Source of the DNA: Paracoccus sp. (in: a-proteobacteria)
Lineage (GTDB): Bacteria > Pseudomonadota > Alphaproteobacteria > Rhodobacterales > Rhodobacteraceae
Direction of reading: 5' to 3'
DNA length: 64,000 bases
Assembly (NCBI RefSeq): GCF_030538755.1
Contig: NZ_JAUNTJ010000003.1
Span: 62,001 to 126,000, forward strand
Shown here one piece after another: positions 1 to 8,659 of the stretch (the first letter of the stretch is position 1; every line of letters starts with the position of its first letter). The notes beneath the pieces are model-generated. The model did no database searches. It had not been told where the DNA came from and saw nothing but the letters and a program-made list of their open reading frames with translations. The translations under genes were made by a program, and so were the position numbers.

Positions 1-570
1 ACCTCGCAGGCGACGGCGGATCTGGCCACCAGCCTTGGCCTTGCGGTCGAGGCGCTGGACGACATCGGCCATCTGGATCTGACCATCGACGGTGCCGATG
101 AGCTGGACCCCGACCTGAACCTGATTAAAGGCGGCGGCGGTGCGCATCTGCGCGAAAAGATCGTCGCCGCCTCTAGCGACCGCATGGTGGTGATCGCCGA
201 TCCGGCCAAGGTGGTCGAACAGCTTGGGGCCTTTCATCTGCCGGTCGAGGTGATCCGTTTCGGCTGGGAAACCACGCGCGAGCGGATCAAGACCACGCTG
301 GACGCGATGGAACTGGACGGCCGCCCCATCCTGCTGCGGATGCGCGACGGCGCGCCTTTCCTGACGGATGAGGGAAACCACATCCTTGACCTCTCGCTTG
401 AGGCGATTCCCGATGCGGTGGCGCTGAACCGGGCGCTGAATGCGATTCCGGGGGTGGTTGAAAACGGTTTATTCATAGGTTTGTGCGATCTGGCCCTGAT
501 CGGACAGCCGGATGGCGGCGTGGTGGAACTGGCCGCGTTCCGCGAAGATGAGACAGGGGAAGACGGATGA
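1..570 (+). CDS. rpiA: Ribose-5-phosphate isomerase A, C-terminal part (5' end outside window)
   Basis: Interconverts ribose-5-phosphate and ribulose-5-phosphate in the cytosolic pentose phosphate pathway. The frame is open from base 1, so the start lies upstream. The visible part shows the RpiA signatures: a DGADE motif with acidic catalytic residues (bases about 91-105), then a glycine-rich KGGGGAHLREK segment around bases 127-159. The C-terminal domain follows and ends with the family-typical GLF, a short spacer and a GxVVEL-like tail. The stop overlaps the next gene (gor) by 4 bases (ATGA), so the two are probably translationally coupled and share NADPH/redox physiology. Identity is secure; only the N-terminal nucleotide-binding part is missing. 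Confidence 0.95.
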   Translation, partial: TSQATADLATSLGLAVEALDDIGHLDLTIDGADELDPDLNLIKGGGGAHLREKIVAASSDRMVVIADPAKVVEQLGAFHLPVEVIRFGWETTRERIKTTLDAMELDGRPILLRMRDGAPFLTDEGNHILDLSLEAIPDAVALNRALNAIPGVVENGLFIGLCDLALIGQPDGGVVELAAFREDETGEDG

Positions 571-1946
571 GCTTTGATTATGATCTGTTCGTGATCGGCG
601 GCGGCTCGGGCGGGGTGCGCGCGGCCCGGATCGCGGCCAGCGAATATGGTGCCCGCGTCGCCTTGGCCGAGGAAAGCCGCATGGGCGGCACCTGCGTCAT
701 CCGCGGCTGTGTGCCGAAAAAGCTGATGATCTTTGCCGCCAGTGCCCCCGCCGCGGTGGCCGAGGCGCGCGGCTATGGCTGGCAGGGTGCCGGTGTCGGT
801 GAATTCGATTGGGGCGCGTTTCGTGCCACGCTGGATGTCGAACTGAACCGGCTAGAGGCGATTTACACCGGCGGGCTGGATCGCGCCGGGGTGACGATCC
901 ACCATCAGCGCGCGCGTCTGGCCGATCACCACACGGTCGAACTGGCCGATGGCAGCCGCTTTACCGCCAAGCATATCCTGATCGCCGTGGGTGGCCGCCC
1001 CAGCCTGCCCGGCATTCCGGGGCAGGAACTGGGGCTGATCTCGGACGATCTGTTCCTGCTGGACAGCCTGCCGCGCCGTGCCTTGCTGGTGGGCGGCGGC
1101 TTTATCGCCTGCGAATTTGCCACCATTCTGGCCGGTCTGGGCAGTCAGACCACGCTGGCCTATCGCGGCGATGCCGTGCTGCGCGGCTTTGACCGCGAAT
1201 TGCGTGAAATGGCGGGCGAACAGATCGCGGCGCTTGGCATTGATCTGCGCCTGAACAGCAATCCGTCGCGGCTGGATCGCAATGCCGATGGCAGCATTCG
1301 CGTGTCTTATCAGGACGGCGGCACGCAGGATGTGGACGCGGTGTTCTTTGCCACCGGCCGCGCCCCCTATACCGGCGATCTGGGGCTGGGCAATACCGGC
1401 GTTCACCTGCGCCCGAACGGCGCGATCGAGGTTGACGAGTGGTCGCAGACCGCCGTCCCGTCGATCTTTGCGGTGGGCGATGTGACCGACCGGGTGAACC
1501 TGACTCCGGTGGCGATCCGTGAAGGGCACAGCTTTGCCGATACCGTGTTCGGCGCCCGTCCGCGCAAGGTCAGCCACGATCCGGTTGCCAGCGCGGTCTA
1601 TCTGCGCCCGCATGAAATCGGCACCATCGGCCTGACCGAGGAACAGGCCCGCGACCGTGGCCCGGTCGATGTCTATGCCGGCAAATTCCGGCCCATGCAG
1701 TCGATGTTCGCCGGCTCGGACGCGCGGGCGCTGATGAAGCTGCTGGTCGATCCCCGCGATGACAAGGTTCTGGGGTGCCATATTCTGGCCCCCAACGCGG
1801 GCGAAATGATCCAGTTGGCGGCGATTCCCATCACCATGGGCGCGACCAAGGCGCAGTTCGATGCCGCCATGGCCGTTCATCCGACGCTGGCCGAAGAACT
1901 GGTCACGATGCGCAGCCCGGCCCGACGCTGGCCTGCCGAGGAATAA
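567..1946 (+). CDS. gor: Glutathione-disulfide reductase
   Basis: FAD- and NADPH-dependent flavoenzyme that reduces glutathione disulfide in the cytosol; 459 residues is normal for the family. An N-terminal FAD dinucleotide fold (GGGSGGVRAARIA, about residues 11-23) is followed by the redox-active disulfide in GGTCVIRGCVPKK (about residues 41-53). A second GGGFIACEF fold binds NADPH. The ATGRAPYT and VGDVTD segments are typical FAD contacts. The C-terminal dimerisation domain has the expected HPTLAEE motif, whose histidine is the acid/base of the partner subunit. The start overlaps the rpiA stop. Related disulfide reductases (mycothione, trypanothione, mercuric) fit less well because of the GCVPKK context and the HPT..EE end. 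Confidence 0.95.
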   Translation: MSFDYDLFVIGGGSGGVRAARIAASEYGARVALAEESRMGGTCVIRGCVPKKLMIFAASAPAAVAEARGYGWQGAGVGEFDWGAFRATLDVELNRLEAIYTGGLDRAGVTIHHQRARLADHHTVELADGSRFTAKHILIAVGGRPSLPGIPGQELGLISDDLFLLDSLPRRALLVGGGFIACEFATILAGLGSQTTLAYRGDAVLRGFDRELREMAGEQIAALGIDLRLNSNPSRLDRNADGSIRVSYQDGGTQDVDAVFFATGRAPYTGDLGLGNTGVHLRPNGAIEVDEWSQTAVPSIFAVGDVTDRVNLTPVAIREGHSFADTVFGARPRKVSHDPVASAVYLRPHEIGTIGLTEEQARDRGPVDVYAGKFRPMQSMFAGSDARALMKLLVDPRDDKVLGCHILAPNAGEMIQLAAIPITMGATKAQFDAAMAVHPTLAEELVTMRSPARRWPAEE

Positions 1947-1969
1947 AACGACGATCATTTGACTGACCC

Positions 1970-1990
1970 GGCGGGCCGTAAATGCCCGCC
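1970..1990 (+). terminator. Possible weak terminator after gor
   Basis: A perfect 7-bp stem, GGCGGGC (1970-1976) with GCCCGCC (1984-1990), sits 24 bases after the gor stop. No T-run follows, so this may only be a transcript-end hairpin rather than a true intrinsic terminator. Confidence 0.35.
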
Positions 1991-1995
1991 GAGGG

Positions 1996-2010
1996 TTGAC
2001 ATTTCATGTC
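1996..2010 (+). promoter_or_regulatory. Putative -35 element and inverted repeat upstream of hflK
   Basis: A consensus TTGACA occurs at 1996-2001 and overlaps a perfect inverted repeat, GACAT-TTC-ATGTC (1998-2010), about 55 bases before the hflK start. No convincing -10 hexamer lies at the right spacing, so the exact promoter is uncertain. Confidence 0.3.
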
Positions 2011-2062
2011 CTGACACCAGTTTGCACAACAACAGTCAGGACCAGTGCAGAGAGGCGGAGGC

Positions 2063-3274
2063 ATGGCAAATCAAGGCCCATGGGGCGGCGGCGGCGGTGG
2101 CAACAACGGTGACGATGATGATCGTCGCCCGCCAAACCGTCCTTGGGGCAATGACGAGCCGCCGCGCGGCTCGAACCGTCCGGGGCAGGGCGAACCGCAG
2201 GTTCCCGAAATCGAAGACCTGATGAAAAAAGGGCAGGAACGCCTGCGCGTCCTGATGGGCGGTGGCGGCAATGGCAACCAGCGCCGCACCGGCGGCGGGG
2301 GCAGCGGCGGGCCGCAACTGCCCGGCGGGCTGGGGCTGAACCGCTCGACCCTGGGGATTGCGGGGCTGGTGCTGCTGGCCCTGTGGGCTTTTGCCAGCTT
2401 TTACCGGGTGCAGACCAACGAACGCAGCGTCGAATTTCTGTTCGGCCGCGCGGTTGCGGTCGGCACCGAAGGTCTGAACTTTGCGCCGTGGCCCGTCGTC
2501 ACGCATGAGGTGCTGCCGGTCACGAACGAACGGGTGACGGAAATCGGCACCGGGCGTCAGGGCGCGATGGACAGCGGGCTGATGCTGACCAGCGACCAGA
2601 ACATCGTCGATATGGAATATCAGGTGGTCTGGAACATTTCCGACCCGGAAAAATACCTGTTCAATCTGGCCGATCCGCCCGACACGATCCGCGCCGTGGC
2701 CGAATCCGCCATGCGCGACATTATCGCCCGCTCGGAACTGGCGCCGATCCTGAACCGCGACCGGGGTGCCGTCGCCAGCGATCTGCAAGAGGCGGTTCAG
2801 CGCACGCTGGACGCCTATGACGCCGGGATTAACGTGATCCGCGTCAACCTCGACCGGGCCGACCCCCCGCGCGAGGTGATCGACAGCTTCCGCGAGGTGC
2901 AGGCCGCCCAGCAGGAACGCGACCGGCTGGAAAAAGAGGCTGACGCCTATGCCAACCGCGTTCTGGCCAGCGCACGCGGTGAGGCGGCGGCCCTTGTCGA
3001 AGGGGCCGAGGCTTATCGGGCCGAAGCCGTGAACACCGCCGAGGGTGAGGCGGCGCGTTTTAATTCGGTTTATGATGAATACGTCAAGGCACCCGATGTG
3101 ACGCGGCGGCGGATGTATATGGAAACTATGGAAAAAGTTCTGGGTGACGTGAACAAGGTCATTCTGGATCAGGACAGCAGCAGTTCGCAAGGCGTCGTGC
3201 CTTATCTGCCGCTGGATCAACTGCGCCCGGCTGCGGCCAGTTCGGGTAACACGACCAGCGGAGGATCGAACTGA
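2063..3274 (+). CDS. hflK: FtsH protease modulator HflK (SPFH/band 7 family)
   Basis: Membrane-anchored partner of HflC; in the family the HflKC complex surrounds the FtsH protease at the inner membrane and modulates its activity. The first 90 or so residues are glycine-, asparagine- and arginine-rich, as in other HflK proteins. One membrane segment follows (about residues 100-118), then the band 7/SPFH domain beginning VQTNERSVEFLFG. A charged helical stretch rich in Ala, Glu and Arg (about residues 280-340) is typical of the HflK coiled coil. I prefer the ATG at 2063, preceded by GGAGGC, over a GTG at 2045. The length is then 403 residues. The stop overlaps the hflC start by one base. Confidence 0.93.
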   Translation: MANQGPWGGGGGGNNGDDDDRRPPNRPWGNDEPPRGSNRPGQGEPQVPEIEDLMKKGQERLRVLMGGGGNGNQRRTGGGGSGGPQLPGGLGLNRSTLGIAGLVLLALWAFASFYRVQTNERSVEFLFGRAVAVGTEGLNFAPWPVVTHEVLPVTNERVTEIGTGRQGAMDSGLMLTSDQNIVDMEYQVVWNISDPEKYLFNLADPPDTIRAVAESAMRDIIARSELAPILNRDRGAVASDLQEAVQRTLDAYDAGINVIRVNLDRADPPREVIDSFREVQAAQQERDRLEKEADAYANRVLASARGEAAALVEGAEAYRAEAVNTAEGEAARFNSVYDEYVKAPDVTRRRMYMETMEKVLGDVNKVILDQDSSSSQGVVPYLPLDQLRPAAASSGNTTSGGSN

Positions 3275-4416
3275 TGGCACGCCGCAACTTTCTGACCGCG
3301 CTGGCGCTGCCGGCCCTGTTCGTCGTCGGTGCCGTCGCGATGGCCTCGATCTTCATCGTGGATGAACGCGAAAAGGCGCTGGTGCTGCGCCTTGGCCGGG
3401 TCGTCAACGTGCAAGAGGAGCCGGGCCTTGGCTTCAAGGTGCCGTTCCTTGACGATGTGGTGAAATACGACAGCCGCATCCTGGGCCTGCCGACCAACCC
3501 GCTGGAGGTCACGCCGCTGGACGACCGCCGCCTGGTCGTGGATGCCTTTGCCCGCTGGCGGATCACCGATGTCGTGCGCTTCCGTCAGGCCGTCGGCACC
3601 GGCGGCATTGACGCGGCGCTGACCCGGCTCGATCCTATCGTCAACGCCGCCATCCGCGAGGTGCTTGGCTCGGTTCCCTCGACCACGGTTCTGTCGGATG
3701 ACCGCACCGTGCTGATGAACCAGATCCGCGACGAAGCGCGGCGCAACTCGGCCGGTCTGGGGGTCGAGGTGATCGACGTCCGCCTGACCCGCACGGATTT
3801 GCCCGAGCAGAACCTGAACGCCACCTATGCCCGGATGCGCGCCGAACGCGAACGCGAGGCCGCCGACGAAATCGCCCGCGGGGGCGAGGCGGCGCAGCGC
3901 GTCCGCGCCGCTGCTGACAGGACCGTGGTGGAACTGACCTCCGAGGCGCGCAAGCGGGCCGAGGTGGTGCGCGGTGAGGCTGACGCCGAACGCAACGCCA
4001 TCTACGCCGCTGCCTTTGGCCGCGACCCGGAATTCTTTGCCTTCACCCGCTCGATGACCAGCTATGAACGCGCGATCCGGGGCAATAACAGCAGCATTGT
4101 CATGCAGCCCGACAGCGAATTTTTCAGCTATCTCAAGTCCGACGGCGCTGCGAATGCCAACCCGGCTCCGCCGCCTTCGGTCGAACAAAGCGATGCCGGT
4201 GCTGCGGTCAGTGATGACGAAGAACTGGTCACGCCGACGATAACCGACCGCGACGGGAACGAACTGGGGGCCGCCGCTGGCGTGCGCCTGACGCCCATGC
4301 CCGAAAGCCTGACGACCCCGCCCGAAGAAGGGCCTGCCGTCACGCTGCCCGACGACGGCGCTGCGGTCGAGGACGCGCCTGCGCCTGACGCCCAGGCCCC
4401 GGCGGAAACCAACTGA
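3274..4416 (+). CDS. hflC: FtsH protease modulator HflC
   Basis: Second subunit of the HflKC complex. It has an N-terminal membrane anchor (about residues 5-28), then a band 7 domain starting FIVDEREKALVLRLG, then a charged Arg/Glu/Ala helix with the family-typical RAEREREAADEIARGGEAAQR pattern. The F-F-A-F-T-R-S-M-T-S-Y sequence near residue 255 is conserved in HflC. The protein is unusually long, 380 residues. From about residue 290 it continues into an acidic, proline- and alanine-rich low-complexity tail that I do not associate with the core family and that probably extends into the periplasm unstructured. It is coupled to hflK by a TGATG junction. Confidence 0.93.
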   Translation: MARRNFLTALALPALFVVGAVAMASIFIVDEREKALVLRLGRVVNVQEEPGLGFKVPFLDDVVKYDSRILGLPTNPLEVTPLDDRRLVVDAFARWRITDVVRFRQAVGTGGIDAALTRLDPIVNAAIREVLGSVPSTTVLSDDRTVLMNQIRDEARRNSAGLGVEVIDVRLTRTDLPEQNLNATYARMRAEREREAADEIARGGEAAQRVRAAADRTVVELTSEARKRAEVVRGEADAERNAIYAAAFGRDPEFFAFTRSMTSYERAIRGNNSSIVMQPDSEFFSYLKSDGAANANPAPPPSVEQSDAGAAVSDDEELVTPTITDRDGNELGAAAGVRLTPMPESLTTPPEEGPAVTLPDDGAAVEDAPAPDAQAPAETN

Positions 4417-4581
4417 CCAGTGCAGTGGGGGCGGGTTGTCTGATCCGCCCCTTTGCAACAATAATCACGATCAGTTCACCACCTGCGAGCGTGATTTATT
4501 TGCAACGACCCCCTACATCCGCGTCATATAATCAGGTTTTCCGCCCGCCGGAAACGGATGACATCTGAAGGATTCTCCCGA

Positions 4582-6141
4582 ATGAAACGCCTTTTTCCCC
4601 GCTATCTTGTGACCGCATCCGGTCTGGCTTTGGCCCTTGGGCTGGGTGTCGCGGGGGCGCAGCAGGTGCAGGATACCACCTCTGACATCTCGCCCGAGGC
4701 GCAGCAGCACGCGCAGGATGCTGCAAACGCCAACCAGCCGCTGACCGCGCCCGATGCCCCTGTCGGGCATGTCATGCCCGACACCTTTGCGAATCTGGTC
4801 GAACGCGTTGCGCCTGCGGTGGTGAATATCACCACCACCGCCGTTGTCGCGGCGCCCACCGGACGCACTGGCCCCGGTTTCCCCGAAGGCAGTCCGTTTT
4901 CCGACCTGTTCCGCGATTTCGGTTTTCCGAACATGCCGCAAGGCCCCGAAGGGCGTCGCCAGATGCCGCAGCGGTCGAACGCGCTTGGCTCGGGTTTTGT
5001 GATTTCGGCGGATGGCCTGATCGTGACGAATAACCACGTCATCGACGGCGCCGATGCAATCGAGATCGAGTTCTATTCCGGCGAGCGTCTGCCCGCCACG
5101 GTCATCGGCACCGACCCGAACACCGATATTGCCGTGCTCAAGGTCGATGGCGGCGACAAGGCGCTGCCCTTCGTCAAATTCGGCGATTCCGATGCGGCGC
5201 GCGTTGGCGATTGGGTGCTGGCGCTTGGCAACCCGCTGGGGCAGGGCTTTTCGGCCTCGACCGGGATCGTCTCGGCGCGAAACCGTGAATTGTCAGGCAC
5301 TTATGACGATTACCTGCAAACCGACGCGGCGATCAACCGGGGCAACTCGGGCGGGCCGCTGTTCAACCTGAACGGTGAGGTCGTGGGCGTGAACACCGCC
5401 ATCCTGTCGCCCAGTGGCGGCTCGATCGGGATCGGCTTTTCGATGGCCTCGAATGTCGTGTCCAAGGTGGTCGATCAGTTGAGCGAATACGGCGAAACTC
5501 GGCGCGGCTGGCTGGGCGTCAAAATTCAGGACGTGACCACCGATATGGCCGAGGCCTTGGGCCTTGCCTCGCAAAGCGGTGCGATGGTGACGGATGTGCC
5601 CGACGGTCCCGCCAAGGATGCCGGGATGCGTGCGGGCGATGTCATCACCAGCTTTGCCGGTGGCGAAGTGTCCGACACGCGCGAACTGGTGCGCCGTGTC
5701 GCCGACGCCCCGGCGGGCGAAGCGGTCGAGGTCGTCGTTCAGCGCGAGGGGCAACCCGTTACCCTGTCGGTGACGCTGGGCCGCCGCGAACTGGCCGAGG
5801 GCACGGCCAGCGGCGATGTCGGCTCTGGTTCGGATACGCAATCCGAGATGCTGGGCATGACGGTCGTGCCGCTGACCCCTGAAATTGCTGCGGAATTGGG
5901 TGTCAGCCGCGATATGAAGGGGCTGGCGATCCAGTCGGTCGATCCTGCCGGAGCGGCGGCCGACCGGGGGCTGGCTGCGGGCGATGTGATTACCGAGGCG
6001 GGGCAGCAGCCTGTCGAAACGCTGTCCGACCTCGATGATCGCATCAGCGAGGCGCGCGATGCCGGGCGTCGTTCGGTGCTGTTGCTGATCCGCCGCGCGG
6101 GCGAGCCGCGCTTTGTCGCGCTGCCGGTGGATCAGGGCTGA
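4582..6141 (+). CDS. Do-family periplasmic serine endoprotease (DegP/DegQ/MucD type)
   Basis: Trypsin-like periplasmic quality-control protease and chaperone. A signal peptide covers about residues 1-27, ending VAGAQQ. The protease domain holds the catalytic triad His152 (TNNHVID), Asp182 (NTDIAVL) and Ser256 (RGNSGGPL). Two PDZ domains follow, near residues 295-385 and 410-515. Length is 519 residues, as expected for a two-PDZ Do protease. I chose the ATG at 4582 because AAGGA lies about ten bases before it and the signal peptide starts there; an in-frame ATG at 4558 adds eight residues without a better ribosome site. It follows hflKC, a common alphaproteobacterial order linking envelope proteolysis genes. 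Paralogue-level naming (degP, degQ, mucD) cannot be settled here. Confidence 0.93.
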   Translation: MKRLFPRYLVTASGLALALGLGVAGAQQVQDTTSDISPEAQQHAQDAANANQPLTAPDAPVGHVMPDTFANLVERVAPAVVNITTTAVVAAPTGRTGPGFPEGSPFSDLFRDFGFPNMPQGPEGRRQMPQRSNALGSGFVISADGLIVTNNHVIDGADAIEIEFYSGERLPATVIGTDPNTDIAVLKVDGGDKALPFVKFGDSDAARVGDWVLALGNPLGQGFSASTGIVSARNRELSGTYDDYLQTDAAINRGNSGGPLFNLNGEVVGVNTAILSPSGGSIGIGFSMASNVVSKVVDQLSEYGETRRGWLGVKIQDVTTDMAEALGLASQSGAMVTDVPDGPAKDAGMRAGDVITSFAGGEVSDTRELVRRVADAPAGEAVEVVVQREGQPVTLSVTLGRRELAEGTASGDVGSGSDTQSEMLGMTVVPLTPEIAAELGVSRDMKGLAIQSVDPAGAAADRGLAAGDVITEAGQQPVETLSDLDDRISEARDAGRRSVLLLIRRAGEPRFVALPVDQG

Positions 6142-6160
6142 TCCGGGCAATCTGAAAAGC

Positions 6161-6198
6161 AAAAGCGCCGTGAAAGTCATCTTTCACGGCGCTTTTTG
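6161..6198. terminator. Bidirectional intrinsic terminator between the Do protease and fabH
   Basis: Perfect 16-bp inverted repeat: AAAAGCGCCGTGAAAG at 6161-6176, loop TCAT, complementary arm at 6181-6196. An A-run on one side and a T-run on the other mean it can end transcription of both convergent genes. This is the clearest intrinsic terminator in the window. Confidence 0.92.
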
Positions 6199-6213
6199 TT
6201 CAAACCGGGCGAT

Positions 6214-7191
6214 TTACCAGCGCAGGACGACGCTGCCCCATGACAAACCGCCGCCAATCGCCTCGGTCACGATCAGGTCGCCGGGCTTGAAACGCCCCTC
6301 GCTATGCGCAACTGACAGCGCCAGCGGAATCGAGGCGGCCGAGGTATTGCCATGGTCGGCGACCGTCAGCACCACCTTGTCCATCGGCAGTTGCATTTTC
6401 TGCGCGGTGGCGCTGATGATGCGGCTGTTGGCCTGATGCGGCACCAGCCAGTCAACGTCGGCGGGCGTCAGACCGGCCTTGTCCAGCGCGGCATGGGCTG
6501 TTTTCGCCAGCTTTTCAACGGCATGGCGGAACACCAGATTGCCCTGCATCCGCAGACAACCCGAAGTGCCCGAAGTGCTGACCCCGCCATCGACATACAG
6601 AATATCGCGATAGCGCCCGTCGCTGTTCAGGTCCGAAGACAGGATGCCGCGATCCGCGTTCGTGCCGGGCTGGTCAGACGCCTCGATCACCACGGCACCG
6701 GCACCGTCACCGAACAGCACACAGGTGCCGCGGTCGGTCCAGTCCATGATGCGGGAATAGGTTTCGGCCCCGATCACCAGCACCCGTTCGGCCTGTCCGG
6801 TGCGGATCAGCCCATCGGCATTCGACAGCGCAAAGACGAAACCGGCGCAGACCGCCTGCACGTCATAGGCAAAGCCACGCTGCATCCCCAGACCGGCCTG
6901 CACCATGGTCGCGACGGCGGGGAAGGTCAGGTCGGGGGTGGTGGTGGCAACCACGATGGCGTCGATCTGGTCCGCCGTCATTCCGGCGTTGTCCAGCGCG
7001 GCGCGGGCGGCCCGGATGGCCAGATCGCTGGTGGTCTGCCCCTCGGCCGCAAAATGCCGACGCTCGATCCCGGTGCGGTCGCGGATCCAGGCGTCGCTGG
7101 TCTCCAGCGTTTTTTCGAAATGGCTGTTTTCGACCACGCGTTCAGGCAGATAGTGCCCCACACCCCGGATCACTGAACGCCGAATCGCCAT
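6214..7191 (-). CDS. fabH: Beta-ketoacyl-ACP synthase III
   Basis: Starts type II fatty acid synthesis by condensing acetyl-CoA with malonyl-ACP. The thiolase-fold triad is visible as Cys115 (VQAVCAGF), His252 (PHQANSR) and Asn282 (HGNTSAAS); the GGG near the C-terminus (IGGGLSWG) is also typical. Length is 325 residues. The start is the ATG at 7191, sharing one base with the plsX stop (TGATG), so translation is coupled to plsX. It ends the minus-strand cluster DUF177-rpmF-plsX-fabH. In many relatives ihfA and a MerR regulator follow; here a terminator follows instead. Confidence 0.96.
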   Translation of the reverse strand: MAIRRSVIRGVGHYLPERVVENSHFEKTLETSDAWIRDRTGIERRHFAAEGQTTSDLAIRAARAALDNAGMTADQIDAIVVATTTPDLTFPAVATMVQAGLGMQRGFAYDVQAVCAGFVFALSNADGLIRTGQAERVLVIGAETYSRIMDWTDRGTCVLFGDGAGAVVIEASDQPGTNADRGILSSDLNSDGRYRDILYVDGGVSTSGTSGCLRMQGNLVFRHAVEKLAKTAHAALDKAGLTPADVDWLVPHQANSRIISATAQKMQLPMDKVVLTVADHGNTSAASIPLALSVAHSEGRFKPGDLIVTEAIGGGLSWGSVVLRW

Positions 7192-8312
7192 CAAACCGCC
7201 CCGCCTTCTTTGTTGTTGTTGTCACCGGGCGGCAAGGACAGGGCAGCCCCTTGGGCCACCCGCGCCGCCAGCCGGTCCTGAAAGCCGGATCGCGCCAGTT
7301 GGAACGCCAGCTTGATCGCCGCCGAAACGCCGGTTGCGTCGGACGAGCCGTGCGATTTGACCACCGTGCCGTTCAGCCCCAGAAACACGCCGCCATTCAC
7401 CCGGCGCGGGTCGATCCGCTTTTGCAGACGCTTGAGCGAACTCATCGCCAGAAGGGCCGCGAATTTCGACATGATCGAGTTGTTGAACGCCTCACGCAGG
7501 AAATCGCCGACCAGCTTGGCCGTGCCTTCGCCGGTCTTCAAGGCGATATTTCCGGTAAAACCGTCGGTTACGATCACGTCAGCGCGCGCGCCGGGCAGAT
7601 CGCCGCCCTCGACAAAGCCGACATAATCGAACTTGGCCTGCGCTGCGGCCTTGCCGATCAGGTCATGCGCCTCTTTCAGCTCGGCGCGGCCCTTGTGTTC
7701 TTCGGTGCCCACGTTCAGCAGGCCGACGCGCGGGCTATCCAGCCCCAGCCCGTTGCGCGCGTAGGAGGCGCCCATCATCGCATATTGCAGCAGGTCGGGG
7801 GCATCGGCGCGAATGTCGGCGCCCACGTCCAGCATGACGTTAAAGCCCTGCGGATTGCGCGAGGGCCACAGGCAGGCGATGGCGGGCCGGTTCACGCCGG
7901 GCAGCTTGCGCAGCCGCAGCATCGACAGGGCCATCAGCGCGCCGGTATTGCCGCAACTGACCGCCACCGTCGCTTCGCCCGCGCGGACCGATTCGATGGC
8001 TGACCACATGCTGGTGCCCTGCGCGTTGCGGATCACCTGGCTGGGCTTGTCGTTCATGGTGACGACGCCCTGCGCGTCGCGGATGTCGCAGCGTTCGGCC
8101 AGCCCTTTGCGGCGGGCGACCAGACGCACCAGCTCGTCCTTGGGACCGTGCAGGATAAAGCGGATTTCCGGGTTCTTGCTGGCAGAGGCAGCCATCCCGG
8201 CGATCACTGCCGCCGGGCCACGGTCGCCGCCCATTGCGTCAACCGAAATCACCACGCTGCCCCCATTTCCGAGGGCGCGTGGTGCATCTGTCTTGCCAAT
8301 TTCCGCCGACAT
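7191..8312 (-). CDS. plsX: Phosphate acyltransferase PlsX
   Basis: Soluble/peripheral enzyme that makes acyl-phosphate from acyl-ACP for the PlsY glycerol-3-phosphate acyltransferase, feeding phospholipid synthesis. The family N-terminal motif SVDAMGGDRGP appears at about residues 23-33 after a short hydrophilic extension. SCGNTGALM, LLNVGTEEHKG and the VTDGFTGNIALKT segment near residue 250 are all PlsX hallmarks. Length of 373 residues is slightly longer than usual because of the N-terminal extension and a C-terminal tail after the RSGFQDRLAAR region. The start ATG is at 8312, 22 bases after rpmF, in one transcription unit. Confidence 0.96.
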   Translation of the reverse strand: MSAEIGKTDAPRALGNGGSVVISVDAMGGDRGPAAVIAGMAASASKNPEIRFILHGPKDELVRLVARRKGLAERCDIRDAQGVVTMNDKPSQVIRNAQGTSMWSAIESVRAGEATVAVSCGNTGALMALSMLRLRKLPGVNRPAIACLWPSRNPQGFNVMLDVGADIRADAPDLLQYAMMGASYARNGLGLDSPRVGLLNVGTEEHKGRAELKEAHDLIGKAAAQAKFDYVGFVEGGDLPGARADVIVTDGFTGNIALKTGEGTAKLVGDFLREAFNNSIMSKFAALLAMSSLKRLQKRIDPRRVNGGVFLGLNGTVVKSHGSSDATGVSAAIKLAFQLARSGFQDRLAARVAQGAALSLPPGDNNNKEGGAV

Positions 8313-8334
8313 CAGGCCGCTGACGCGCGCCGGA

Positions 8335-8541
8335 TCAGGCGGCGTCGTCGTCCAGATCGACGTCGTTTGCCTGCGCGATCACTTCGCGGTCGGCATAGTG
8401 GCCGCAGGACGGGCAAACGTGGTGCGGACGTTTCAGTTCGCCGCAGTTCGGGCATTCGTTGGGGTTGCCAGCGACCAGCGCATCGTGCGAGCGGCGCATG
8501 TTGCGGCGCGAGCGGGTCACGCGATTCTGGGGGACAGCCAT
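8335..8541 (-). CDS. rpmF: 50S ribosomal protein L32
   Basis: Small large-subunit protein of 68 residues. It begins [20 protein letters not shown], the typical basic L32 start. A CPNCG...CPSCG pair (about residues 30-49) forms a Cys4 zinc-ribbon type knuckle, followed by HYADREVI. The acidic tail (DVDLDDDAA) is often seen in alphaproteobacterial L32. It lies between DUF177 and plsX, the standard order linking ribosome and lipid synthesis genes. Confidence 0.97.
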   Translation of the reverse strand: MAVPQNRVTRSRRNMRRSHDALVAGNPNECPNCGELKRPHHVCPSCGHYADREVIAQANDVDLDDDAA

Positions 8542-8659
8542 GTCTCAACCTCGGGTCTGATATTGCGGGCACCTACAGGCGGCCGCCATGAAAATTCGGA
8601 ACGAACCGCGCCAATACGCCAAGAGCCGCCGCCATGCAAGGGGTTGCTGACGATTCGTC

